This document shows positions 1-11,203 of a stretch of 64,000 bases of DNA, one piece after another. The translations under genes and the position numbers were made by a program. Position 1 is the first letter of the stretch, and every line of letters begins with the position of its first letter. The notes below the pieces were generated by a model. That model was not told the origin of the DNA, made no database searches, and saw only the letters and a program-made list of their open reading frames with translations. Source of the DNA: Nephrocerus scutellatus (Eukaryota; Arthropoda; Insecta; Diptera; Pipunculidae); assembly GCA_947095585.1 (NCBI GenBank), contig OX352763.1, positions 43,388,010 to 43,452,009 on the forward strand. Reading direction: 5' to 3'.

Positions 1-237
1 AATAACTGTCGTCAATGGACCGCTAACTTCTTAGCCCCATGCTGCTCAAACACTACAGACAGCCCCACAGCCTCACACTCCATCCACAGCCACCCCCACA
101 ACTAGTCATAATCCGATAGACAATGTCAACTTGCTCACCAACACTCCACCAACATCTATAGACTCACTCCCACCTGCAAACTACCAACAAACCACACATG
201 AACAAGACGCACCTTTCGCTGTCATGCATCTGAACGG

Positions 238-758
238 CCTACCAGGAAAGTAATAGAAATCACCAACTATATGGAGCTCCATGGGATCTTAATTGCCGCC
301 ATACAAGAAACAAAGCTCAACCCCTCCTGCTTGCTATCCAGAAGCACCAATTACAACATCATACGCAAGGACAGAAACAGTGCAGGCGGTAGAGGTCTTG
401 CGTTCATCGTGCACAACTCGGTCAACTACAGTCTACAGACAGACAGACACCACACCCGACCCACATCTCGAAACACAAACTATTGCAGTCAAGTCCAACG
501 ACACTCTTATCTAAATCTTAAATGTACGGCTACATTCATTCTTTAGAACATCTACTAACAGATGGTAACCGCCTGATTGTTGGGTATTTTAATGCCTACC
601 ATGATTGCTGGCACTCTAATCTAGAGAACGATCGTCGCGGCACGCAAATTGCTGAGCAAATCAACGAGTCAAACTTTGGTACCATTAACGAAAATTCTCC
701 CACATTTTACAATTTTTTTTATAATGTACACACGCTAAAGGGGTTTGCACCCTTATAA
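238..758 (+). pseudogene. LINE apurinic-type endonuclease domain, broken
   Basis: The domain is spread over two frames. Bases 271-546 give an N-terminal endonuclease block with AAIQETKL (catalytic Glu region) and GGRGLAFIVHNSV. Bases 522-758 give a later block with LIVGYFNAYHDCW, a decayed form of the usual GDFNAHH motif (the first Asp is replaced by Tyr). The frameshift between them and the altered catalytic motif indicate an inactive relic of the element's nicking endonuclease. Confidence 0.65.
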
Positions 759-826
759 AGCTTAGCACAGCGTGGGCGTTAGGAAATTAGGAAATTAGGG
801 AGAGGAAAAGATGAGATGTCTATGCA
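728..826 (+). repeat. Foreign insert inside the LINE, related to 20,310-20,395
   Basis: The stretch with AAAGGGG, GCGTGGGCGTTAG and GAGATGTCTATG interrupts the LINE between endonuclease and RT. The same ordered words occur at about 20,310-20,395 (AAAGGGGCTTATAATGCTTG, CGTGGGCGTTAGAG, GAGATGTCTATG). It is therefore a piece of an unidentified interspersed repeat. Confidence 0.45.
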
Positions 827-1019
827 CGCGTGTCTTAAACGACTGCAGATTATATAAATGCGGAAACACAGAACCAGGCAATTCATTCCACATAACTATC
901 GTGCGGCTAAAGAAGGAATCTTTGAATTGGTTAGTACGTCCGAAGATAGGCCAAGGCGGACTGGCCAAATTTCAACAGGTTTGTCGACGGACAATTGGGA
1001 CAGTTCCCACCCCTGCCCT

Positions 1020-1665
1020 TAGTGGCAGGAAATCTTACGTCGAATTCCGGAACAACAAATCGCCACACAGGAAAGTTAAGCTAGGTGTATCCCAAGGATG
1101 GGTCCTCTCACCGACCCTCTTCAACCACTTCATGCCGAAACTCCCCGCACCATCTCCCGGAGTCAAATTGATATCGTACGCTGACGACTGCACCATTCTT
1201 GCCTCGGGCAAGGTTATCCCCACCATCTGCATCAACGCCTACCTCGATATATTAGAAGACTTCTTTACCAGTCGAAATCTAATCGTGTCTAATCTAATCG
1301 TACATGGGGTAAGGACAAAAAAACCCTTCGTACCACATATCAAGCTATTGGCAGATCGGTCCTTAACTGCCACACACAATCTTAGAAGCTTCAAACCTGT
1401 CAGAATACGCATGATCACTGGTTGCCACCGCATGTCACATGAGGACCATCTCCACCAAGAAATCCTAATGTTAAAAGTGAAAGAGCACAACGAGCTTCTC
1501 GCCAAACAATTCCTACTAGCATGCCACAAAACCGATCACCCGAACCGTGACCTGCTCACACTCAACACACCACCCAGGCATATCCGAACCATATGTTCCG
1601 CGAAAATACAAACCAATCTATCGCACATACACCTCTATATCCAGCAAACTATAAAGCAGTCCTAA
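1020..1665 (+). pseudogene. LINE reverse transcriptase core and C-terminus, broken
   Basis: The frame open from 811 to 1,665 carries RKSYVEFRNN, LGVSQGWVLSPTLFN (the motif B region, normally GVPQGGVLSP, here with Pro to Ser) and SYADDCTILASG (catalytic YADD). An internal deletion follows YADD. The frame then resumes with the C-terminal thumb-like block HNELLAKQFLLACH and a PPRHIR motif. The same order and wording recur in the copy at 44,230-45,690. Upstream fingers motifs are missing. Confidence 0.7.
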
Positions 1666-2140
1666 ACGCGATTCATCAAGCTTCAGTCAGAACCGCACTA
1701 AATGGTCGCCAAAACAATATCGTTCTCCTATACATGAACTCTGGCACAACTGAGATTAGGATGGAGCTCTTATCTGAATAGCTACATACACCGTTTACGT
1801 GACAGCATCATCAATGAAGGCCCGGGCTGTGGTGCGTCCCCACATAACAACCCTCATCCGACTGTCCGTCCCATCAGACGTTACTAACACTGCTATGGAC
1901 ACAGCCTGTCGAAGCTACCGCATTTCTGGGCCTGGACTGTTCCGACAGCTACACAAACATTACAACCCAATGTTTGGACTAATACGAACAACAACAACGA
2001 AACTAACTCATTATTTAGAACATATATTACCTTAAGATACAGATGCAGCAAAAACATATGTTTTCCCACATACGATAACATATGTTCAAAATTTTTTATA
2101 TAATTTTGGCATGGGTTTTTTTCAGCGATAACTCAAAACC

Positions 2141-2427
2141 TCCTCTATAGAAAGCCCAACTGTACGCATACTAATGCAGTGAAACAATCCCAAACGCGCC
2201 TGTGTTTGTGGGATGTGAATACAGTGTACAAAACATAAGCAGACGCATTTTATGAAACGCGCTAACTGGAGGTAGTGCAAAGAGCGAGAAACGTAAGATG
2301 TGGTAGTGGGAAACAGACAAATTTTATATGGAAATGCTCTATTGTTGATTACCAATAAATAAATATTTGGGATTTTTAAGCATGTATCTGCGTATCAGAA
2401 AAATAGTTGGGCTTTCTGTAGAGAAGA
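2141..2427. mobile_element. MITE with ~17-20 bp terminal inverted repeats
   Basis: The left end, 2,141-2,161, reads CTCCTCTATAGAAAGCCCAA and continues with CT. The reverse complement of 2,405-2,427 reads TCTCTACAGAAAGCCCAACT. Core identity is CTAYAGAAAGCCCAACT. The interior is non-coding. The superfamily was not determined and no clear target duplication was seen. Confidence 0.5.
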
Positions 2428-3584
2428 TTTTGAATAACTACATAATTTTACTTACACAATTCAAATTATTTTATTGTAGCATTATTGTTATTTGAAGTGG
2501 AGACAACGAGCTAAGAATTGCAACGCGATAGCCGTATTTTATTTGCCGAGGAATAATGAATTAAAACAACAATTGCACTGTCGAATTCCTTCTTTGCAAT
2601 TTGAAAACCTGCTGTTTGGCTGGTTTTGGCTGGTTTTGACATTTGAATTCCTTATTCGGATTCCAAATAAAATACGCCTGATATATCAATTTAACCATAT
2701 GAGGATTAACCACTTGTTTTCATCATTTTGTCTTTTCCACAGAAATCTGGTTGGTGTTTCCGGAAAAATTTCTTAACAAAAGTTCAAGTATCTAGTATCT
2801 AGTTCTAGTATTAATCTAGTTAGGCATCCCGAGACTCTGAATGTCATGTTTTAAGCAAAGATTTAATATAACCTACTCAAACATCCACCATCAAGATTTT
2901 TCAAGTAGGTGGAATAAATGTCCTGCCCCCGAACCTACCGATTTTTTTATAACATCAGCATCATGAAAACTGATTAATTTAAATCAATTGTGTTCCACTT
3001 GACTTCTGCGACAGCCAAGTGGCAAAAGAAGAAATATCAACAGACCATGATAACCGACCCTGTTCAATAGATTTATAAACAAAAAATGTATACATAGTTT
3101 GAAGAAAAATGTTTACCATGAGAAGATTTAAGATTTCATGCAAATTACATAATACTCTAATTACTTAATATTTAAGCTAAAGCTGAACGACAAACTTAAA
3201 ACTCCATGTGCGTACAACATGGGGTTCACACGCGTCCCTGCACAAGATCATATCATATCATACTGAAAAAGTATCTAATTTTAAAATGCATCCTACAAAA
3301 AACCGACGACAACATATTGTAGATAGCGTGCAAAATAGAAATAAATTTGCTACCTTTTTGTTATCAATTAAAAGGGAGGCGAAACCTCCTTTCTTTGACA
3401 AGTAGCAAAAGAACATGCAATAAAAAAAACTTTACAACTTAACCAAATCACCCTCATACACCCCCATTGAACAAATTTAAATGAAATTAAACATTTATTT
3501 TGAAGAAGCTAATCGTGCATAAAATAAGAAATGGGTAACGCAGAGCTAGTCTAGAGAAATTCCAAAATTAAATTAATAAACAAT
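2428..3584. other. No gene recognised; AT-rich, one short shared repeat
   Basis: The block 2,441-2,520 matches 12,217-12,290 (shared TTATTTTATTGTAGCATTAT and GTGGAGAC), so it is an interspersed repeat end. The rest, including the open frames at 2,492-2,776 and 3,208-3,405, shows no recognisable protein motif. Confidence 0.4.
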
Positions 3585-3585
3585 T

Positions 3586-3828
3586 GCTGCGTTGCTTTGG
3601 CTAATCCAGCTTGGCTATCAACAACAATCGCATAAGCATAAAGCCGAAAATAAATCCAAAAAGTTTTTAGGATTTATAACTAAAGCCATTTTTTAGTTAT
3701 AGCGCTCACCGTAAGGCGGTGTTTTGTTTAACACATATAAGATATAACAATTAAAATGCATCGAAAATTTAAAGCCAAAAGCTGTTGCTTTGTAAAGCTA
3801 AGAGGCTTTGCCAAAGCAACGCAGCATA
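3586..3828. mobile_element. MITE, TIR GCTGCGTTGCTTTGGC
   Basis: GCTGCGTTGCTTTGGC at the left end is matched perfectly (16 bp) by the reverse complement near 3,813-3,828. The interior includes a short hairpin around CGCTCACCGTAAGGCGGTG. It is about 240 bp, non-coding and without an obvious target duplication. Confidence 0.55.
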
Positions 3829-3848
3829 TGTCAACAAATAACGTAATA

Positions 3849-4089
3849 TACCACGTTTCCATAACAGACTTTTAATCGAGTTTTGGTTTCGTCAGGCAAT
3901 AACATAGCGTCGTTCTAACTAGTAGCGTTTCCATGAACAGAAATCAGTTAATTTGACAGACACTTTGTAGTTTCTTAAAAAGGAATGGTCAGACAAACCA
4001 AACTCAACCGCTCTAGTTTCGTGGAGTTTATTTTGGTTTAGCATTTCCATGTAAATCAAACTGAGTTATCTCTATATGGAAACGTAGTA
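3849..4089. mobile_element. MITE, TIR TACYACGTTTCCAT
   Basis: The left end is TACCACGTTTCCAT (3,849-3,862). The right end, reversed, is TACTACGTTTCCAT (4,076-4,089). A related element with the same terminal motif lies at 20,868-21,129. Flanks show a possible short ATA or TA duplication. Non-coding. Confidence 0.55.
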
Positions 4090-4486
4090 ATAAACTAAAC
4101 AAAGTACCAACTGAGTACGAGTATACCAACAACGGGCTTCGAGTGCGTGTGTGCGAGAGAGAGAGAGAGAGATACAGCCTTAGAAAGAACAACAAAATAC
4201 ACCTTACCGGGAGTTCTGCGTTGTTCCTCATCGTCATCGCCAAAGTCGGCGGCGACGTCGAAGTAAATTCACAATTTCGGCTGATATTGGAAATCTTAAT
4301 AAACTGCAAAAAGAACAAAATGGGGGAAAGAGACAAGAACAAAGGGAAGAGAATAAAAATAAAAGAAGAAACAATAGACTTTTTAGGTAGTTTAGACGAA
4401 ACATTCTGTGGCATTTGTTGGACATATCGTCAAAAAATTCAATTTCAAAATTTTGTTTTAATAAAAAAGGTCTGCGTTAATAAACA

Positions 4487-4900
4487 CTGAATAGCAGTGT
4501 GTTAGCACTAATCACTAATGCATCTGTTAACTGGTAATTTTCATTAACACGTGTTAGCGTTAACAACGAGCGGATAACTTAACTCACCAAAATTTGTGTA
4601 TATTGTATAAGGAGCGGATAAGTTTTTAACATACATTTTATATGGAATTCGTTGTCATGACAAAAATCGGTCTGAATATTAAAATATAACAAAAATATTG
4701 AGCTAATTCAGTGTTTGCTGCTGAGAGCGTTACTCGAATATTTGTACAATTCGGCGAAGTGTTGCCGTGCTTATATTGATAATGAACGGATAAATGACAT
4801 ATAAAAATTATATGTTTATTAATAAGAAAAGTTATCAAATGGATTCGTGTGATAGCTAACACGTGTGTTAACGAGCGGATAGTGATTTTTTATTAATACG
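4487..4900. repeat. ~410-bp interspersed repeat, copy 1 of 2
   Basis: Starts with ACACTGAATAGCAGTGTGTT and runs to GAGCGGATAGTGATTTTTTA. A colinear copy lies at 19,579-19,998 with small indels. Subterminal GTTAGC, GTTAAC and GAGCGGATA words occur near both ends, and both copies are flanked by ATTAAT-like sequence. It is probably a non-autonomous DNA element; no coding capacity was seen. Confidence 0.6.
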
Positions 4901-4984
4901 GCTGATAATGTTTATCAACATATTCTTCTTGGCTCAATTCATTAATTGAAATTTATTTTATAAGGATGGGGGTACAGATGAAAA

Positions 4985-5890
4985 CCACACTTTGATTTTT
5001 TTTCTTCTACCGACACGAATGAGCAAGTTGACATCATGGTTCCTCCGTACTGGCTTTTCTTTTTTTGCTTTGTTTCAACAACCTGCCAAATAAATTCAAT
5101 TCATCTTCATTCTGCAATGTTTCCCTCGAAGAATTATGGCATACAATTTCTACTATTAAGTCAAATGCTATTGGACCTGATAAGGTGCCCATCAACTCGT
5201 CTTCCCGTTTTACTCACGTCATATTCTTCACATCATTAATAGCGTGCTGACTTCCTCGATGTTTCCATTGGCTTGAAAGAGGGCTCGTGTTAACTTGAGG
5301 CCCATTAGTATCGTTCCGGTTCTATCCAGGGTCTGCGAGCGTCTTATCAAAGACCAATTAACATCAAACCATCTCGAAGATGGATCCTTACTTAGCCCAT
5401 TTCAGAGCGACTTTAGGAGTTTCACAGTACCACCTCAACTATTACGGATATCACCAAGTTGGCTCGGATGAATATGGACCACGGTAGGGTCACAGCTCTT
5501 ATTTTCCTCGACTTCAGCAAAGCCTTCGATAGCATTGACCATAACATGCTTTTATCCAAGATTTCATCGCATTTTAATTTGTCTATCTCGGCTGTCAATC
5601 TAGTTCAGTATACCAATCGGTTCCAGTTCTCAAGAGGGGAGGTTTGTTCCTCCTTCTTACTCTTGCAGAAAGGTGTCCCTTAGGGTATAATTATGGGTCC
5701 TCTGCTTTTTCCTCTGTATATAAACGATCTTCCCCTTGTACCCCGTTTTTCGCAAGTCCACCTCTTTGCTTCACTCGGCGGTTCTTGCCGAGCTTACGTC
5801 TTGTGTTACTCAGGTAAATAATGACCGTATGGCTATCCATTACTGGGCCAACGATAAAAATCTCGAGATTAACCCCTCTAAGGTAATGTC
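4985..5890 (+). pseudogene. LINE reverse transcriptase fragment, several frameshifts
   Basis: Pieces in changing frames follow RT order. SNAIGPDKVPI is near 5,155. NLRPISIVPVLSRVCERLIK begins near 5,295. LIFLDFSKAFDSIDHNMLL (motif A) is at 5,495-5,550. GVP then a stop, followed by IMGPLLFPLYINDLP (motif B), is at 5,670-5,735. INPSKV follows near 5,870. The YADD region is destroyed. Clade uncertain (Jockey-like is my guess). Confidence 0.7.
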
Positions 5891-6580
5891 CTAATTGGAC
5901 AGCGATCGCGCGTCTGGCGATGAGCGATGATCGCGAAAAATATCAAACCTCAATAATCTTACCACGTGGCCTATTAAGAACATAAACGCGATCGCGCAAT
6001 TAGTGAAAACGCTCGAAAAAACTAGTTTGACATTGCGTAGCGAACCTTTATCGAACATCGAAAATAGTTTTGATTGAACAACGCGATGTGTAGACGTTTG
6101 ATCGCTTAAAATCCAACAAGTTTGTTTTTGACACGCCATCGCGAATTAAAAATGATGGAATTCGAAGAAAAGTTCATAAATAAAGTGCGTAGTAAATAGC
6201 TCTTTAGCGTTCAATGACGAACTCGTTGGTCGATTGTTTCATTCCTGGAAGTAATTTCAGCTCAACCAAGCTCAACAACCACACCACATGTACTTGAGGT
6301 GATCCCGAAACGCTGTGTTTTCGCTCACGACGACGTTTGGTCATACGATCGCAATTAGGACACACACATTTAGATTGCTCGATTAGGTTCATTTTCTCGC
6401 TCAAACGGCCATATTTCTTGTCTGGCGTTTGAGTTTATTGGAATTACATTCTCAAATTTCTTCAAACTTAGAACTGTTGTATTTTTTTTTCAAAGTATTG
6501 TCACGACGTCGTCTATCCTATGTATTGGCCCACTTCATGTTTGGCCAGTGTTTGAGAACTAGGCTCCTCATTATTCCGAC
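5891..6580. other. No gene recognised; GCGATCGC-rich stretch
   Basis: GCGATCGC words are clustered, and GTCCTAATTG at 5,888 is matched in reverse near 6,353-6,362. This could be a short-TIR element of about 475 bp, but the evidence is weak. No coding motif was seen on either strand. Confidence 0.25.
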
Positions 6581-6585
6581 TTAAG

Positions 6586-6898
6586 GGGCCAGCCTATAGA
6601 ATCCGTTGCGTCCGTTGGTGCGACATATGCAACTGACAGATCGACGAAAAACACGCATTCTTATGGGAAGTGTCCCAAAGGAAAAACATGTGACTGAAGC
6701 GACGCAAAATGTTGACCAACTTTCAACTTTTCTCTCCGGCAAATGCTTTGACAGTTCACTTTCAAGGTAGCTTGAAGTTTATTTTGACATTTGGTTTTGT
6801 TTACCTCTACGACGAAAACGTATTTATTGGGTCACCTCTTTGCGTTACATTCGGCAACGTCAACGCTACTGACGCAACGGATTCTATGGGATGGGCCC
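6586..6898. mobile_element. MITE, ~27-bp TIR containing ATAGAATCCGTTGCGTC
   Basis: Left TIR 6,586-6,612 and right TIR 6,871-6,898 share TATAGAATCCGTTGCGTC or CATAGAATCCGTTGCGTC and both begin with GGGCC, with about two mismatches. The element directly abuts the next TIR element at 6,899. It is about 313 bp; the open frame across it shows no motif. Confidence 0.6.
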
Positions 6899-7330
6899 GC
6901 CCCCGACACGTCACTGCATTCCTTACATCATCCTCATGTACGTATGCAGTACATTTGCGCCGACATGTTACTGCATACTTTTCAATCATTCAATTTTCGT
7001 TTACTGTCTGGACGTGCAGACCACAATGTCAGAAGCGGATAAAATAATTTTGGCAGTGATTGCAGTGTGTTAAAATAAAATTAAAATAAATTAATGAATG
7101 AAAAAGGAATGAATTTACACACCAAAATTTGCTGAACGAATTAAAGGTATCTTCGCAAAAAGACTTTAGAAACTTCTTACGAATGAATAATTTCTGAGGA
7201 ATTACTCAATATGGTTGGAAATAATACGCTTCGTAATTGTTGTCGCCTCCGGGTCCTCTGACCGTGACTGGAGTGTGGTGCCCTAGGCTCACCTCTAGCT
7301 GCGGACAGAGGTTGTGAGTTCTACAAATAA

Positions 7331-7915
7331 GCGATTGCCGAAGTGGGTGAGGTGTGGCCAGGAGCAAAGCTTGCGGCCGTAAGCAGGAAAGAAATTCCTA
7401 GCAGGCCAAGAGCGCGCGTCTGGCTGCCTACCGAACCTGCCGACGCTAAAGCTGTTGTAGAGATAATCGCAGCCAGCAACCCAGATCTTCCGACATCAAA
7501 CTGGAAGATCGTGAAGCAGGAGGAGGCTAAGGGTAACTTCAGATTATCAACTATGGTAATCAACAAGGAATCCCTGGCTCCTCTTGCAAGTACTAAGGGA
7601 GTTATCAACTTCGGTTTCGGGTCGATAACTCTCAAGGTCTATAAGGCTGACGACGTCAACAAGGGTAAAGGAGTGGACCATTCCGATCACGGGGGTCCCG
7701 ACTGCCCTGTTGATATCGGGCTTGCCTTAGAGACTGAGAGTCGGTGCAGCGAGTCCTCATTGGTATCGAGGATGGGCAACCTCTTTGCCATGGAGTCTGA
7801 CGAGGAAAACTTGTCGGACTCCATTGAAGAGAGCGCTGCCAACAAGACGGTGATTGAGTCGAAGGGGAACGAGACGGAATGTGCCGGCGGATCCTCGGAG
7901 GCTAAGGTAGCATGA
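7331..7915 (+). CDS. LINE ORF1 protein, DUF4780-like (5' part missing)
   Basis: About 195 residues, open after a stop at 7,328. The N-terminal half contains RPRARVWLP, NPDLPTSNWKIVKQEE, LVINKESL-like VINKESL and INFGFGSITLKV. This is the typical pattern of the DUF4780 domain in ORF1 of R1/LOA/I-group insect LINEs, presumed to serve as the RNA-binding particle protein. The C-terminal third is acidic and low complexity (MESDEENLSDSIEESA). No ATG fits the domain start and no gag-type zinc knuckles are seen, so the 5' and 3' parts look lost or shifted. It belongs to the LINE and is not a host gene. Confidence 0.65.
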   Translation, partial: AIAEVGEVWPGAKLAAVSRKEIPSRPRARVWLPTEPADAKAVVEIIAASNPDLPTSNWKIVKQEEAKGNFRLSTMVINKESLAPLASTKGVINFGFGSITLKVYKADDVNKGKGVDHSDHGGPDCPVDIGLALETESRCSESSLVSRMGNLFAMESDEENLSDSIEESAANKTVIESKGNETECAGGSSEAKVA

Positions 7916-7949
7916 ATGCTTACGATGGGGCGAAGGTAAGTATAAATAT

Positions 7950-8450
7950 GTTAAACATAATTCAAATAAACCTTCACCATTCCAACTGCTTCGGCAGCTC
8001 TTCTACTTAGATTAGCAGAAACGGGGGAAGATCTCGTCCTAATCCAAGAGCCATGGATAAATGGAGCTAAGATCTGTGGGCTCGGACTTAAAGGTTTTAA
8101 AGTCCTATACTCAAGTAAGTCAGAGAAGATCAGATCTTGTATTCTGAGTAAAACTAACCTGAATATATTCCTTTAACCACAATATAGTGACGGTGATATA
8201 ACTGCGGCCAGCATTGAAGTCGGAAACGAAAAATTCTGGCTGGTTTCTGCATATATGGACCGAGAAAAGCAGACTCCACCAAAAATACTGGAGAAGCTTA
8301 TCTCTGAGGCAGAGAATAGAAAAATTGGTGCGATTCTAGGATGTGATGCAAATGCTCATCACACAATATGGGGCAGCACCGACGTAAATGAGAGAGGTGA
8401 GTCATTTTTTGAATACATACTTATTAAATACGAACCTATCTATTTGTAAT
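7950..8450 (+). pseudogene. LINE endonuclease domain, frameshifted
   Basis: LVLIQEPWINGAKI (near 8,035) is the catalytic-Glu block. IGAILGCDANAHHTIWGS (8,320-8,375), followed by NERGESFFEYI, is the Asp-Asn/His block characteristic of R1/LOA-group endonucleases. An in-frame stop near 8,175 and the abrupt loss of sequence after 8,450 break the domain. Confidence 0.7.
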
Positions 8451-8559
8451 ATTGGGCAAGAGCCCACTTTCATAATAAAAAATAGGCGAGAAGTACTCGA
8501 TGTAACTCTCGTATCAAACAAAAGCCAACTTGGTGGTCCGCGGAGTTAGGGACCTATCA

Positions 8560-10074
8560 GAAGGCAAGCAGGAAAGCTTTCAATAAAGCCAAAAGAACGA
8601 AACTGGCTCTGGACTGGGAATCATACAAAGAACATCTCAGAAACTATAAGAGGGAGTTGAGAAAGGCGCAGAGGACGTCTTGGAGGCTCTTCTGTGATAA
8701 GATGGAAGGGGCCTCGGAGACCTCTCGTCTACGAAAGATTCTCTCTATGACAAAAACCACTCCAAGTTATTTAATAAAACCGGATGGTTCATGGACGATC
8801 TCGATTGATGAATCGTTGAAACTGCTCATGGTGACTCACTTTCCTGACTCAACTCGGGTATGTGATTCAGAAATGAGCAGGCAACATCTGGAACCTCAAT
8901 CGGTTCAAACGAAGGAGATCGCGAGCAAAACGCAAATCCAGTGGGCAATAAGCGGTTTCAAACCCTTCAAATCAGCTGGCCCAGATGGGATAATCCCTGC
9001 GGAAATTCAGAATAACTCGGAGTGTATACTCCATTGGTTAGAGGCAATTTTCACAGGGTGTATAAAGCTGACGTACATTCCTAGGGCTTGGAAGGAAGTC
9101 AATGTAGTTTTTATACCGAAGGCGGGTAAAAGCTCACATGGCTACCCAAAAGACCTGAGACCTATAACTCTATCATCCTTTCTTTTGAAAACCCTGGAAA
9201 GATTGATAGATGTTCATATAAGGGCTAAGGTAAAACCTAGCCGTTGGGCAAAATCCCAACATGCTTACTGCAAGGGGAAGTCTGTAGACACAGCCTTACA
9301 CACCTTAGTAAGCACAATTGAGAAATCAATATGCGTTCAACAACGTTAAAACAGAGGCAATCTGTAAAGGACTGTCAGACCTAGAGGTGTACTACCCTAC
9401 AAGCAAACTAATTAATCATATGCTTCTAGGCAGGATTATTAGTGCGGAGCTGGGTGGTTCCATCTTAAAAAAGGCAGGCAGTTAGAGGAACACCGCAAGG
9501 AGGTGTATTATCCCCTCTACTCTGGAATATAGTAATCAACAAATTGCTGTTGAAACTGGAGGAAGAGGGGATAAAAGTGGTAGCGTATGCTGATGATGTA
9601 GCGTTAGCTGACTCAGGAAAATACCTCAGAACGATTAGGGAGGTTATGCAAAATGCCCTCCTAATCGTTAAAGAATGGGCAAATAAAAGCTGTCTGGGCG
9701 TCAACCCGAATAAGACAGAGCTTGTCCTATTCACCAGGAAATATAAAATTCCAACAGTTGATCCTCCAACACTAAATGGTACTCCCTTAGTTTTTTCTGA
9801 TAAAGCAAGATTTCTGGGGACAATCTTGGACAGGAAACTGAGTTGGAAACCTAATATAATAGAAAGAGTTAATAAAGCTAACATTGCTTTATACTCGTGC
9901 AAGAATGCCATTGGTAAAAAATGGGGCTTGAAACCAAAGCTGGCACAATGGCTTTACACGTCGGTAGTGAGACCAATACTACTGTATGGGGTAGGCGTAT
10001 GGTGGCCAGCTATGGAAAAACCACGTATACAAGTATATTGGGGAAGGTACAAAGAGCGGCCTGCATGCTTATAA
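8560..10074 (+). pseudogene. LINE reverse transcriptase, two frameshifts
   Basis: The 8,657-9,349 frame has KSAGPDGIIPAEI, VNVVFIPKAGK, DLRPITLSSFLLKTLERLID and QHAYCKGKSVDTALHTLV. A break near 9,345 precedes a degraded motif A region. GTPQGGVLSPLLW (9,488-9,525) and the 9,544-10,074 frame follow with VVAYADDVALADSG (catalytic YADD), LGVNPNKTELVLFTRKYK and FLGTILDRKLSWKPNI. The catalytic YADD survives, but the reading frame does not. Confidence 0.8.
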
Positions 10075-10276
10075 GCGGGGCGCTGAGATCTACACCAACT
10101 CGGCTCTAGAGGTTATGCTCCCCCTGATCCCACTAGACATCTTTGGCAAACAGAAAGCGGCAATTACGGCTACGCGACTGTAAGCTGTCAATCAGTGGAG
10201 AAGTCTTCAGAAAGGACACTCCACCATAACTAAATCGCTAAAGCAGGAGCTGACGAAACTAGATTACATAACACCA

Positions 10277-11203
10277 ATGTTATGCTTTCAAAAAGGTTTT
10301 CGGACAACAATACCCACCAGAGAAGACTGGAAGAGTGGATCCGTAACCGATAACGAAACAATACAGTTTTTCACGGATGGCTCTAAACTAGACGGTAAAG
10401 TAGGAGTAGGAGTCTTCTGTGACAAGCTGAAAGTAAGCATCTCAGTTCGTCTACCTGATCGCTGCAGCGTATACCAGGCTGAGGTGATAGCGATTGAAGA
10501 GGTAATGAGCTGGTTGAAGCATAATGTATTATCCTCAAAAAAGATGAACATTTATGTGGACAGTCAAGCAGCCATAAAATCGTTGGAAGCGGTCTCACTC
10601 AAATCTAAGGTGGCGTTGAGCTGTCATTCCTCTCTTAACGAGATGAGTGAACAGTTCAATATAAGGATCATATGGGTCCCGGGTCACACGGATGTCGAGG
10701 GGAACTGCAGGGCCGACGAGTTAGCTAGACGTGGTACGACTCTCCAGCTGCTACCGGAAAGGGCGGAGGTGGGGAGTCCTATCGCGACACTGAAACTTGA
10801 GCTTCGGAAGAAGGCAGAAACAATAACAAATGTAAGGTGGGAAAACACCGACACTTGTAATATTTCAAGACAAGTCTGGCCGAAGCTGGACTTGAAGCGC
10901 TCAACTGCGCGTATCTCCTTACAAAGACGTGAATTAAGAACGGTTGTGGGGATAATGACAGGACACTGCTTTCTAGGGAAACACGCGAGAAGGATGGGTG
11001 TCGAATATAATGACTTCTGCAGAGGTTGCTTGGACGAGGAGGAGGAAGAGACCATAGAGCATCTTCTCTGCTCATGTCCGGCACTAATACACAGAAGGCA
11101 CAAACACTTGGGTAAGCGGTTAATGAATAACCTATCAGATCTCGAAAACGGTAAAGTGCGAGATATACTCCGATTCATTAAGAGCACTGAATGGATCCTC
11201 TGA
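10277..11203 (+). CDS. LINE RNase H domain plus C-terminal zinc-knuckle-like block
   Basis: Open for 308 codons. RNase H signature residues are all present: Asp in FTDGSK, Glu in YQAEVIAIEE, Asp in IYVDSQAAIK and Asp in GNCRADELA. The tail has CRGCLDEEEEETIEHLLC and CSCPAL, a Cys/His block common at the C-terminus of R1/LOA/I-type ORF2 proteins. It is the intact end of a broken polyprotein. The domain would remove RNA from the RNA:DNA hybrid during target-primed reverse transcription. Confidence 0.8.
   Translation: MLCFQKGFRTTIPTREDWKSGSVTDNETIQFFTDGSKLDGKVGVGVFCDKLKVSISVRLPDRCSVYQAEVIAIEEVMSWLKHNVLSSKKMNIYVDSQAAIKSLEAVSLKSKVALSCHSSLNEMSEQFNIRIIWVPGHTDVEGNCRADELARRGTTLQLLPERAEVGSPIATLKLELRKKAETITNVRWENTDTCNISRQVWPKLDLKRSTARISLQRRELRTVVGIMTGHCFLGKHARRMGVEYNDFCRGCLDEEEEETIEHLLCSCPALIHRRHKHLGKRLMNNLSDLENGKVRDILRFIKSTEWIL

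Larger units (their letters stand above)
1..2000 (+). mobile_element. CR1/Jockey-type LINE, degenerate, 5' end outside window
   Basis: Non-LTR retrotransposon relic. Bases 1-60 translate to the end of a PHD-like zinc finger (WTANFLAPCC), matching the layout of the related copy at 43,410-45,730. Next come apurinic endonuclease pieces, a foreign insert near 728-826, and a reverse transcriptase core with YADD. The C-terminal part includes HNELLAKQFLLACH, and a 3' tail of ACAACAACAAC lies near 1,990-2,000. Frame breaks occur throughout, so it is not functional. The assignment to the CR1 or Jockey group is by motif resemblance and could be either. Confidence 0.75.

Noticed and set aside
4028..4490. 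Overlapping ORFs on both strands
   Set aside because: They arise from a GA microsatellite and purine-rich DNA, with no recognisable protein.
4960..5000. 2A-like reading near GGTDENHT
   Set aside because: It lacks the NPGP core, so it is not distinguishable from chance.
5888..6362. Possible 475-bp MITE with GTCCTAATTG ends
   Set aside because: Only about 10 bp of inverted match and no target duplication; kept as unrecognised sequence.
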